From Motacilla alba alba (lineage: Eukaryota > Chordata > Aves > Passeriformes > Motacillidae): a stretch of 64,000 nucleotides of DNA. Below are positions 23,476-36,000 of this stretch, piece after piece (position 1 is the first letter of the stretch; each line of letters starts with the position of its first letter). Where the stretch lies: contig NC_052017.1 in NCBI RefSeq assembly GCF_015832195.1, forward strand, positions 77,501,801-77,565,800. Reading direction: 5' to 3'. The translations under genes and the position numbers were made by a program. The notes under the pieces were generated by a model. That model had not been told where the DNA came from, searched no databases, and saw only the letters and a list, made by a program, of their open reading frames with translations.

Positions 23476-23849
23476 CATACACGCGAGGAGCAGATGAAGG
23501 ACAACTCTAGCTGACAACACCTTCCGGTGGCCTTCACCTTCCCAAATCTAGAAAGCCACTGGGCTGCCCAGCTTTCCCCCAGTAAGGAACCAGAACGCTC
23601 ACGCCGGTCTCTCCCGCAGTCCGGGGAAACTCCCGCCAGGGGCGGCAGCCTCGGGCCCGCCCGCTCCCGGCGCCTCGCCCGGGCCCGCCCGCCGGCACCG
23701 CCCCGCGGCACCTGCGCGGAGGCGGGAGCGGGGTAACGCGGGGGCAGCGCCGCGCTCCGCCCCGGGCCCGCCTCCGCCGCCCCGGCCCGGCCCCGGCCCC
23801 AGCCCCGGCTCCGCCCGGCCGAGCCGCAGCCCGGCGGCCGCACCGAGCC

Positions 23850-24079
23850 ATGGCGAGCGCGGCGCTCCCCGCGCAGCCCCAGGAACCGGAGGCCCCGCAG
23901 GAGCGAGGCGCGGCGGCGCCCGGGGAGACGGAGCCGACGGAGGTGTCAGGCGGGGCCGGGGCGGCGGCGGTGCTGGGAGAGACGGGGCTGGCCGTGGGCT
24001 GCTGCATCGCGGCGGCGCTGAGCTGGGAGCGGCCCCTCCGCAGCCTGGGCGGCTTCGTCTGCGCCAACCTGCTCTTCTG
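23850..24079 (+). CDS. RETREG1: RETREG1 coding exon 1
   Basis: The ATG at 23850 sits in a good Kozak context (gagccATGG, G at -3 and +4). It opens MASAALPAQP; the human protein also begins MAS. The exon ends TTCTG|gtgagc with two bases of a Trp codon. The conserved end PLRSLGGFVCANLLFW starts the first membrane hairpin. The N-terminal tail is about 30 residues shorter than I recall for human. Confidence 0.92.
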
Positions 24080-27000
24080 GTGAGCCAGCCGGGCCGGGGT
24101 GGGCGCCGGGGCCGGGGTCGGAACCGCCTCCCGGGATGGGAAAGCCCCCGCCCGGCCCGGCCCGCCCCGCCCGCAGCGGGCGTCTCCTCCCCCCGCCCCG
24201 CGCCTCCCTCGGCCCCCGGGAGGAGCGTTTGCCCCCTGCCCTCCCCTCCCGACCGCCCCTGGCGGGGAGGTGGCCCGCGCCCCCAGCGAAGGAAGGTCCT
24301 GCTCTCCGCTTCACCTGCGCCACGGCATTCCCTGCCCCCCGGCATTCCCTGCCCCCAGCCGCCGCTCCGGGTCTGGCCACGGCCCTCGCGCGGAGTGCAG
24401 CTGCTTGCTCGGGTTCTTCACCCTCGGTTTCTGCTCCAGCCTCGCACACACACACACACACACGTTCTGCCCCCATGTCCCACAGCGTGGGATGCGTGAT
24501 GATGATGATGACGATGTGGAGGAGTCTCAGATGGAAGCTGAGCAGGGCGGCTGCAGGACACTCTGCCGAGAACTCGCATTTGTCACAGCCGGGAGGAGCC
24601 GCGGGCCCGCATTTCTGTGCAGAGTTTTGAAACCTGCCGAAATAGGGTCCCGAGCCCATAGGTTGTGCCGTTCTTATGCCCTGGTCCAGTACTTTAGAGT
24701 TCACTTTGGGTATATGTGCTTTTCCAAATTGGTGGCCTACTTAGTGGAGTCTTTGTGAAGTGGGCACAGCCGGAGTGTTACTGCAGTGCACCAGTTCTCT
24801 TTTTGGACTAAGCTTTTTGTAGTCAGAGGCAGTTTAGTTGAATAAGCCCCAGAGATTAACATAGGGATGCGTTCATTGTTGTGTTTGTCGTGTCTCTTTT
24901 GTTAATTTCTGTAGGAAAAAAGTTGTCCATGTGAAACTTCTTCAGGGTTTTCCCGTGATCTTAGGTTTTGCCAATGCCTATGTTTTTTTTTGCTTTCTGA
25001 TCTAAAATGTTGTTGTATGCCTGATTGATCATGAAGAGCAATTTATAAATTAATGCATTGTCTAATAATACTGCAGAGGCTCTTACGACTGAATAGTGTT
25101 TCCTTTCCTGTGGCTAGAACTGCCTCCTTTCCTCTTAAGCGAATAAGAGGTATACAAACAGTGCAGTGGATTAATAGCAAACTCCTCTTGGCTCTCTGTA
25201 ACCCTAACAGTGTGATGTTTAAACACGAGATGCAAGTCATAGAAAGTAGGCTTTCTGGAGCTTTGTGCTGCACAAGAAAATCTCAGAAAATATTTTCAAA
25301 ATCATTTCATCCTCTTTGATTCCAGAAGCAGAGTGTGCATGACGTCTAATTTAGGTTGACTTTTATGATCCGTCTTGCTCTTAGGTATCCATGGTAAATC
25401 CTTTAATTGAGAAAGTTACATGGTTTTGCTCTCATTTTCTGCATCCTTCAGAGGTCACCTGTTCTTTCAGCCATTTGGAAGAGTCATAATGCTTTATATT
25501 TCTTTTCAGAGTGGCTCTGATAAAATTTTCAGGGACAACATCTAGCAGAATACATTTCCATGTCTTAAGGAATAGTAGAACCTGTTGGCTATTTTTTTTC
25601 CAGATTTGACCCAAGCAAGGTATAAAATGCCTGCATTATTCAATGCCTGTTAGAAGTCTCCTTTGGTAGTCTTACTGGCAACTTGTTATGGTGACCAGTA
25701 TTTGAAGTTATTTTATCAAAATTCATAGCTCACTCTACTTTGTTACTTTCAGAGTGAGTTGGAACAGCAAAAGTCAGGGCACGGATTGCTGATTTTATTT
25801 TGGTGGTATTGTACCTCGGAAGGAAGCTCACTATCCCAGTGCCAGGGAGTTTTGAGAGGTGTAGACAAACAAGGAAATGTGTAGAAGCAGGAATGATGAC
25901 CAGTAAACTTCTGTGGTTTGAGAACATGAGGAAAGATCTCGGTAACAAACCTATGAAACCTGACACTTGGAAAATTAAACTGTCATTTAAATCTAAGGTC
26001 ACATTTCCGTGCTTTGGTACTGGGATCCTCAGTGTTTGCAGCACAGTGTGTTTGCTGTGTCTCCTTTTCTTGTTCGAGATCCAGCTGGTCATCCTGGTTT
26101 GTGATGACTCAGACAGTCACAACTGCTTCAGGACTGGGAACAAGTGTCCACCCCTGCTGCCTATGAAGTCTCTCCCAAGCTTTGTGCTGGCTGGAGCCTA
26201 TAGGTAGAAGGAATGTTTCCTAGTTGCTGTTTCATGTGCCTTTTCTGTCTTTGTCATGTGCCTACAAGTATCCGTGCCCCATGGGGGACTCTCAGTGCTT
26301 GCGGCCTCTAATCAGGATATCTCGGAGTTCAGAAGTCTGTATTGCTGGATGGGAGACTTCTCCCATTATAGCAGCAATTGGTGGAAGAAGGAGAAAGGGG
26401 AGGTGAGGTTTAATTTTACAGTTTTCTGAATTTTGGAAAAGCAACACCAGGTCCTTCCTCCCATCCATTTAATATTGTTGGGACTGTTTTCCCCATGGTT
26501 AGTTTAGTTTGTGTATGTTCACCCATCAAAATATTTTGTGTGTAAACTGTTGCAGTAGGAGCTGCTGAGAGGGAACTGTTTCCCTGGTGTCACAGGATTT
26601 TTATTTTTTTTTATGTATTTCATTATAGCCTCTTTTGTGTTAAAAAAATCTCTTAGCCATTGTACTGTACATAAATGCATTTTTGACGGTTACTACTAAA
26701 ATATTGTTCTTGTAAGTACAAGTCATTTACTAACTTAATTTCATTCTGACTTCCTTGATTTTCTTAATATTCCTAACAAATTATTATGGACTCTTTACAA
26801 GAGAATAGTAAAAGTAGACACAAATCTGGCTATTTAAAAAGAATTTTTCAGTTACCACCTCCATTATTTTTTCACCGTGAACAACTTTAAGCCTCTTGCC
26901 CCAACTGAACCTGACCAAAAATCTTGAAAATGAACAAGGCTTAAATATGTATATGATTTTGCACCTAACCGTCTGAAATATGATTTGGATTCTTGTGCTG

Positions 27001-30000
27001 TATATAGTTTGCAGACTGAAGTCAAAATAACACAGGAAAACGAGGATGTTTTTTCCCCCCTGTTTTACACCTGTTGTACTGAAAAAGTGAACGACTGCGC
27101 CAAGAACAGAGAAACTCTGTGGTGGTGCCATAAGTTCACTCCAGGTGTTCTGAGTGTTAGGCTGTTGACTGATAACTTTCAGTCTTTGGTTTAATCTTAT
27201 CCAAATATTAACATTCAATCCTAGATTTTTAAGCTAGAATTCTATCCTAATTATTCTCTGCATGTATGGAATAGAGGAAATACTGGCAGATTTTTTGTTC
27301 TCCCAATCTGTAATTTTAAATTTTTACAAGGTCAGAAGGACAAGTTTATTTTCAGTAATTCTGAACTGTTCCATGTGTTTTGTAGTTTGCAGATATCTAT
27401 TTCAAAAACATGTTTTCTATCTGCAGATAAGTGTTTCAAACTAAACTACATTCATGCCTGCAAAGTCATCCCTATATACACAAGTTTCATCTGTTCACCC
27501 AATGCCCAATTTCCTGATGTCCCTAGGATTATTTTGTGAAGGAAGGCAGCAGAAAAACTAAGTTGTAATAGATCTTTTCTCTTTTCCCATCTTGTGGAAC
27601 AAATTTATTGCGTTACCCTGTTTGCTATTCTCTTCACCAGCCCAAATCCACTTTTTTCTTTGAATATTTTAATATATCTTCTGACCTCAGAAGGTATATT
27701 TGCATGTTACTGCAGGTCTGTTTTTAACAGTGTTACATGATGTTATTGTACTGACTCAACAAAGTAACTGACCAACTTTGTAAAATACAAGTATCAGCCT
27801 TGATTTAGACAGCTCTGCAGGCCTCATTTTCCATTAAAAATAGTCTTTTGTCACCATCCATACCCATACTTTTTGTTTGCTTGTTTCGTCTCAGATCTAG
27901 TAAATATTTCCAATTATCTGAGAGAAAAAATCAAGAGAGAAAACAGTATTGCTTATATCTGAATTGTCTGTGTGCGTTGCAACAGGTAAAGATTGTGTAT
28001 TTTCCAGACAGAAAATCTAATTGCTCTTCAAATGTTAATAACAAAACACACATTCAGAGTTTAGCGGCTTGGTGTGTTTTGTTTTTAAGTATCCAGTTTG
28101 TTTTCAGAATTGTTATTGAAGTGTTTGTTTTGTTTTAAAGTATCCAGTTCACTTTAAGATTTGTTCTTAAAGCATTTCTTACTTGAAATCTCTGCTTGGC
28201 AATTATAAAGTATACCATGAAGAGATCTCAAAGTACTTTTCATTCATTAATTCTTTCAGTGTAAGAAAGCAGTACTAAGCCAAGCATTTCTTTCATGTAT
28301 TTGCACACAACTTGTAAATGCTACCACTACTACACCTCACTTGTCTATAAACCAAGATTTCTGCCCATTTAGACAGCAGTGTGCATGCACAATGTATGCT
28401 TGCATTTTTATTCCTTGTTACAAGAAGAAAGACATGCAGCAGCCCTGTTTTATGTATTTGTGGACTGTATGTTTTTGTTCACTGTCGTCACTGACTGTGG
28501 CTATCACTGGAAATGTAGTCTAGGGGACCTACTCAGACATTCTTGGTGACAAAATGTCAAATTAAGTGAGAATTGGAATAAAAGAAATCTTTAAAATTAA
28601 AACATAAAGAAAATCCATGAAAATTAACTGAGTTGGAATAAGGCAGGATATTGATATTCTGAGGCCAGTTTATAGTATGCTGGTTTTCAGATCACTTAAA
28701 TAAATTTGTAATATCTTCCAAGTCAGGAGAATATATATGGATTTTTCCTTATAGCACCAAGATGCTAAATATGGTTTTGAATGTGGGAAATTCTGGTCTC
28801 TGGCTGTCTTTCTTACAGGAAATCTTAGAGCTACATTTGTAGTTGTCTTGGGATTACTTTTCCAAAATCAAAAGTATCAGGATAGCACACAAGTGAATAC
28901 TCCTGCCTTAAATTCTAATAAGAGTTTATGTCTCTGATGACTCAAGTAGGAATAGTAGAGTAGTTTAAGTATTGACATTATTATTTTGTAATGATAATAC
29001 CTTCATTATCAGAAAATAGAAAAAAATTCTGGCATAGACAGTTCTGAAATTCACTGTGCATTCATGTGAATGGGTTTCCTATATGGTTGCTAGTTTGTTT
29101 CTTCTAGTCTGATAGTCCTTAACTTATTTAATGTATTGCCTTTCGCTAAGTCTTTGTAACTTATTGGTATTGGAATTTATTTTATTCCACCTAGCTATAT
29201 TACAGCAAATTGCTGTACTATTTCTTTAAGCATGAACAAATGTTTGTGGTTTGTTGTTTTTTGCTTTCTAGGAGTTGGTATTCCAAAATACACTTCCTCA
29301 AGTAAAGCTAAAATTCCAACTTCAGCAGAAGTTGTGATATAATTTTAGGGTCTACTTGTTTTTACCCAGGCAGTTTTAGGCTTATGTTCACTTTTCCAAT
29401 ACAAATTATGAAAACTTTTGAAGGCTTTGGAGGTAGAAAAGTGGAAGAGAAAGTTAAATTCATTTGATTTAGTTAACAAAAATTATTAAAAGCCATTAAC
29501 AGCTTTTTAGTGACAGTTTTCATACTTTTGGCTGAGGGATTAGTTTACAGGAATGAAAATTGAGGTTGTTTAAGAGCCAGACAGTGTTACATAAAAATCT
29601 GGACAGCTGACAGCATTTTTCAACCAATAAGATGAAATCAGGATCAGTCTGCAAAGAAATCAAGTAGGATAATTGAGGAAAAGCAAGCATTACTGAAAAA
29701 TTTAGGATCAAATCTAGGATGAGAACATTATGGAAGATGGAAATCCAGAACAATGGAGAACAGAAATTAATTGCAGCACGGCTTGTGTTCGTTCTGTCTT
29801 GCTGAAAAGTACGTATGCTGTGTCTAAAGCAGCTGTTTCAAGAGAGAAATTATAATTTCTTCATGTATTGCTTCAAAATAATGAGACCTTTCAAATAGTA
29901 AGTAGAATTTTGAGAACAATGGACGTTTTAGGGGGATATGCTATGCTCCATGGTAGATGTTACAGGACTAATGAGAGCATTAAAGAAAAGGAGATTTAGG

Positions 30001-33000
30001 GCAGCACGGTAGAGGTGCTACTGCTCAAACTGCTGCTACTGTATGAGAAAATGGGATTAAGATTTCTTCTCTACTTTGCCAGAGGTTAATTAAGGTCATC
30101 TGGGCATTTTTCTGAAAAAACAAAGGAAGCAAGGTTATTTGATGTTATGTGTTTAAATCAAAATAATTTTAGCTTCCACGGAGATATCATCCCCTCTTTT
30201 CACTGATGTAACAGAAGAATTTAATGTTCTGGTAGACTCAGAAGGTATGTAGTTCAGATCATTTAAACTTTCTCTTTCTCAAATGCTTTTTATGTGCCTG
30301 TCTGAATGCAACAGGTTGCAATAAATCTGATACAAAAGCACAAATATTGAAACATGATTCTAACTGCTGCATTCTTCAAGAGGTTTTCTTACAAACAGTG
30401 TGAGATAATTTTGCAATGTGAAATTATTGACTTAATCCTATTTCCCAGACCACCAATATACTTCCAAATATACCATTTTATAAGGACATTTATCTTTGGT
30501 GATTAAATGCAAAGCATTGGAAACATTTTTCTAGTGTTTTTTCTTAGGGACTTACAGTATTTTTGGTTTTATTTAGACTTATTTTTAAGATTAAGAGCTG
30601 GTTTCTTGACTTAGGGTGGAGAAAATACACAATTTGAATTCCCATCCTATGTGTTAACATTGTCCACCTGTCTGCTTTTTCCCTGAAACCTGTGCGCAGA
30701 CCTTCCAGAGAACTACCCCTTCTACAGATGGCTGTCAAAGCAACAGTAATTTAAATTTTTGGGAGTCTGTTTCTTAGGACAAGAGGTTTATTTATTATTC
30801 AATTTTTTTCCTAGTAAGTTCTAGAAGGTTTTCTAAAGAAAAACTGATTTGGTCTGTGCTTTCTGGCTGAATAAATACGATCCCAATCTTTTCAATGAAA
30901 CCGGACAAATAAGCTCTTTGAATAAATGGTTGATGGCTGAGTTTTCTTTCTCTTAACAAAGAAAGAATTAAAAAAGATGATGCAAGTTTTAGAGCATGCA
31001 TTTTCTGCTTTAGGGTTTGTTTGTTTTTTAATTATTTGTTTATTTTTATGTACCTAGTGATAAAATTTTTAGATTTCTGGGTGCTATCCAATGGAACACT
31101 CTTTGCTAGCTGGCACATAGGTTACAAATCAGCTGCTTTTCAGTGCTTCATTTTACTCTGTTTGAAATATCTCAAATACCTGGTTTTCTCTTATTTAGAG
31201 ATAAACTTGAAGTGAAAAATGGTACTTCTTTCTAATTTATGTCTTTATGGAAGGTTTTTCTCCATTAAATTAGACACGATCTAAAACATTTTGAATGTAC
31301 ATATTTTTAAGAAGCATTCTATTACAACACTTAACAGGTTTTCAGCTAAACAGATTACAGCTTTCTAAGTTCAAAATGCCAGGCACCCAGAGTGCTAGTG
31401 TGCATATTTAAAATTTTAATTAACATAGATATGGAGTAAATGCTTTTGAAATTATTTTATTCAACAAATTTTGCTTTTTGGAAGGGTGGGGTGTTTTTTT
31501 AGACTGAATTTAAGCCTTTGTTCCTTCTAAAATCTGTGACAGAACAAATGCAGATATGGTTTCTTACATGTAATTCCCTCTCTTCAACATGGAATCTGCT
31601 GTACCAGTTTTTGTGTATTTTTCAGACAGGCAAGCTAAATATCACATAAATATAATAATACTGTACCAAATTCTGTATAAAGAGATTCTACCAAAAAAAG
31701 TGTGCGTAACCTACTCTGACTTAAGTGAAAATCTACACTTGTTGTGTCAGAATTGGGAAGGGATTTTTGCATTATAATTCTTGAAGAGTTACCTAAATAC
31801 TTTGGCTCAGACCAGGTGTCTTGGTTTCGGCTGGGATGGAATTATTTTTCTTCCCAATTCAGTGTTGCAGTGCTGTATTTTGGATTCAGTATGAGAACAA
31901 AGTTGAAAACAAACTGATATTTCAGTTGTTGCTGATCAGCGTTTACCCTAAGTGAAAGACTTTCCATTTTTCCATGCTCTGCCAGCCAGCAGGTACACAA
32001 GAAGCCAGGAAGGAGCACAGCCAGGACAGCTGACCTGAGCTGGCCAAAGGGATATTCCAAACCCCAGTGTGTCATGCCCAGTACACAGCCTGGGAGGAGC
32101 TACCCATCACAAATCAGGTTGGGCTGAGCACTGGTCAGCAGGTGATGAGCTGGGGTACTGTGCATCACTGGCCTGTCTTGGATTTTATTCCTCTCTCTTT
32201 TTGTTGTATCACATTTCATTTATTATTATTGTTACTCTTACTAACTTTATTTGAATTATTAAAGCATTCCTAAGCCCTGACTTTTACTTCTTTCCATTCT
32301 CCTTCCCATCTCACCAGGGCAGGAGAAAAGTGAGCAACCTTAATTGTCAGCTAGTGTTATACCACAACACCAAGAGGTACTAAAGGAGCAATGGGAGAAA
32401 TACTGGATTATTGAGTTCTGACTTCCACTGTTTTGAATACTCGAGGTTTGGATTTCCATATATGTAGATAAAGCATTTTGATATTTACAGAGGCTTAGTA
32501 TGAAAATCATTTATATAGAAGAGCAATTCACATAAAATTGTAAATTTAATAGACAAAAAAAGCAGGATTCACAAACCTGCTTTGGGATGGTTTTTCAGTT
32601 AGGAGAGTTTAAGCATTAAATTACCTGTAAATAATATAGTGTTGAATATATATTTTTCCTTCTTGATTCACAGAAGGGCAAACAAAATGATTGACCCTCT
32701 GATCAGTAAGGGCACAAACTTTCTGATACTACCTTTACCATGTATTTCAAAAATGTTGTTCAGGCAGTGTACTTCATGCTGTAATCAGAAGAAAATAAGC
32801 CCTCTTCCCTTCCGCAGAACTCTTGCTTGAGACAGTCATCAGCATTTATTGCAACCACACAGGTGTTGATTGCTCCAGCAGTAATTGTGGAAGAATGGGC
32901 TACATTCAGCTCCAAGCAGGAAACAGTTACCACCAGGAAACAGTTACTACCACATCTTTTCCTTACCCAAATGCCTTCACTGTAGATGCTTGTCTGAAAC

Positions 33001-36000
33001 AGCGTTGAGTGGTCCCCTGTAAGAGCAAAGTACACATAGCTTTGAAATTAGCAGTTCAGTATTTTCAAAATGCACTAGAAATATTTCCTCTACACAGGGG
33101 AGGGCCATTCTCTATGTGGTTTATGTCATAGGCCATGCTTGCTTATCAGTGTCTGTTTGGAAGAAGACTAGTTCTATGGAAAGCTCTGGCTGAAAGGTGT
33201 CAGTAAATCTTCACCTAAACATTTTTTGAGGAAACAGTTATATACCAGCCTGCGCTCTTTAGAACACCATGGAATTACTCTGAAGCGTTTGGCTTCTGGT
33301 TTTAAGATATAAATATGAGTTTGTGGAACACAGAACTGAAGTCCACAAGTCACTCATGCAGCCAATAAATGTGTCATAAAAGCTGATGGTCAAGCAAAGC
33401 TCCATGCTCACATCTGTGTTATTGACAGCTTTCATTTATTTATGTGACTATCTCTTGATTTCACCTAGGGATAAGATGTCTATTAAAAATGTACCCACTA
33501 AGGCTTTCCAGAAATAACTAGCACTGGCTGCTGATAGTCTAAATAATTTAATTTTTGATTAAATGTTTTCTTATGTTTTGTGTTTACAAAATGCAATTCA
33601 TTCATAGCTCTAGAATGTGTTGTAAAAACACGAAAATTTTAACAGCTGAAATGAAAGAATCAGATTGATTTATTTAACATTTGAGACAATTTGGTAGATC
33701 TGTATCTCATGATACAATTACAAATAGCTTTTTTCATGCCTCATAAGTTTTATTATGTTTACTGACTGCAATATTGTATGATATTGTTAACTGTCAAAAT
33801 TTCTTAGCTGGCTCATGACACTTGAATAACTTTGTACAATCTGGTTTGTGCAGTTCATTGTCTCAGGTGCTCTGGGACAATTCTGGTGCACTGTGAGATA
33901 CCTGCTTTTGGATATGACAAATTGACAGTATTGACAAATGACCATCCCATACTTTAAAGAACTGGAGAAAAGACAAGGAGAAGTTGCCTTAGGCTACTTT
34001 TCTATCTTTAGGTTCACCCTCATGCAGTTGAATAATTTCCACTTTTATTTGTGGGAGTTGTCAAGTTTTGATTCTTACTTGTGTGGTTTAGAATAATTTC
34101 AGAATAGCTGCAATTTAACCAGGCCCAGAAACAGAAACTGTTGTGCCTCTAAGTTCTAAGGTCAGCATCTTGCCAACCACTTGTAATAGTCTACAGTAGT
34201 CACAGAATGAAAATACTATTCAGGTTCATAGGGGCTTCACGAGGTCTTTAGTATGGCTTGAAGCTTAAAATAAGATCAGTACTTAATTCAGATCAGATTG
34301 CTCAGGGTTTTGTCTTCACAGCCATCAAGGTTAGAAATTCCACAACCTTTGTGGACAACCAGTGCTTAATTATCCATTGATATTGCTCCTATTTCATTTT
34401 ACAAAAATGGTTTCTCAGTCTTCCACAATGGAGTCGAGTGGCAAGCTGGCTCCATCACACATTCTTCCTACGTAGAAGAACGCAGGATGGAAGGACAGCT
34501 GGAGGTCAGCTAGTCTGGCTTGCTCAGATGAGCTCCACTTGGAGCACGTACTCAGGTTCTCACACAGCTAAGGTTTTGAAAGTCCTACTCCACAGTGGTC
34601 TGCCACCTGCTTAGCACCTCCATTAGTTCTTTCACTTGAGTGCTCTGGACCAGAGGACATCCTTCACAGTGTTCCTTCTTGCAGCCTCAAAGCCAGGTGG
34701 CTGTGTCCCACCCCTGGGGCTCTGTGTGAGTGAGGGCCTTTCCTGTGCTAGGAGTGCCTGTTTTAGCCAGTGACAGAGACTGAGTCCTGGGCACCTCATG
34801 ACTGGGTTTTTTTGCAGTCCTGCACTGCCTACAGCAGAATTTCTTGTCTCCTTGTTGTGCGAGCTGTCCTATTAACTGCTGAAGGAGTTATCTGGAATGC
34901 ATTATTCTGTACATTGTTTCTTAACCCCTCCGCTCCCCCCAGAAAACATTCACAAAATACCGCAGAATTCGAGGGGGGAACAAATCTTTGTTATGTCTCC
35001 AGTAATGGTTTTTACTTCTGCACCACTTGTAGAGGAAATTAAACGATTTGAACTTCAGTCTGGTTTGTTTATTGCTTGAAAAAGAGAACATGTTCAGTAA
35101 GCTTTTCTTACATTCTTTTACAATACAGAAGGAGTGCAGTATGTGAAGATTTCATTCTGGAGCCTTTCATTTTTGTCAGATATGTGTGTGTTAGAAATGC
35201 TTAAGAGTACAATCTGGTTTTTTGGTTTTTTTTTTAAGAAGGGGCAAAAATGCCCTAACTTTTATTAATAAGCAGAAGTACCACAGGAACTGTTAGTCTG
35301 GTTGCTATGCATCATGTTGATAATTCCTAGAAGAATTCTGAATCCTGACAGCGGTAGTAGCATAATAGGTGGTTTTCATATCCCTGCATGTTGAACTAAC
35401 TGTTTGATTAGCTTATGTTTGATAGATATATGCCAAAAGAGTGCAAGGAGACCTTATCAGCTTTCCACTAGGATGGGCTTCAAGGACGCAGATCTCTGAC
35501 ATATGGCTCACAAATAGTTTTTCTAATCTGTGTTGCTGTGGCACCTGAGGGCTGACACAAGCTGGCTGAGTGAATTCACAGGGGATGGTCTTTTTTGCAA
35601 ACATCACAGTCTATATAAAGAGCTAATATTATTAAGACATGGGAAGTTCAGTCAGAATGATTCAAAGCTCTCCAAAGAAGCTAAGAGTCCTTGTTTGGTG
35701 ACTACATTAGCTGCTTCAACTGGATTATAGTTTTTTCCTTAAACATTGGAGCAGGGACGCTGCAGTATTGAGAAGGTGGAATGACATGACTTGGAAGCAT
35801 CTTTCAGAGAGGATGCTACCTTGTTAATCCTTGTTTGCTAATCCTAGTCCTCATTAGTGCAATTGTTTTTAACAGCAGGTGACAGCTGTGATTGCAGTGA
35901 AACTAACAGTGTGGTTTAGTTGTGACCATAAAGTAGGTCAAACATGTTCTGTGCATTTTTTGAAAGACACACTAAGCCTTCTTAGTAAGCATCTGATCTG

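Larger units (their letters stand above)
23570..24420 (+). promoter_or_regulatory. RETREG1: CpG island / RETREG1 promoter
   Basis: Base composition changes abruptly from AT-rich to very GC-rich with dense CpG from about 23570 to 24400, surrounding RETREG1 exon 1. Sp1-type GC boxes (ccgcccc) occur at 23698-23704 and 23757-23763. No TATA box is seen upstream of the ATG, as expected for a CpG-island promoter. No ATG occurs between 23737 and the start codon. The transcription start cannot be placed from sequence alone. Long open frames on both strands here result from GC richness. Confidence 0.88.

Noticed and set aside
23599..24704. Long minus-strand open frames (up to 252 codons) over the CpG island
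   Set aside because: They overlap RETREG1 exon 1 in several phases, encode Gly/Arg/Pro/Ala-biased sequence and exist because GC-rich DNA has few stops; no splice or homology support.
24080..24758. Plus-strand open frames of 139, 164 and 219 codons after exon 1
   Set aside because: They lie in the GC-rich start of intron 1 with Pro/Arg-biased composition and run through a CA repeat; the exon 1 donor at 24080 fits RETREG1 exactly.
25800..27218. Open frames of 135 codons (+, 25800) and 144 codons (-, 26784)
   Set aside because: No start context, splice signals or recognisable domain; the composition is that of surrounding AT-rich intron.
32760..33035. 91-codon minus-strand open frame near 32.8-33.0 kb
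   Set aside because: The peptide is not recognised, it includes the 17-bp tandem duplication, and no flanking gene structure is visible.
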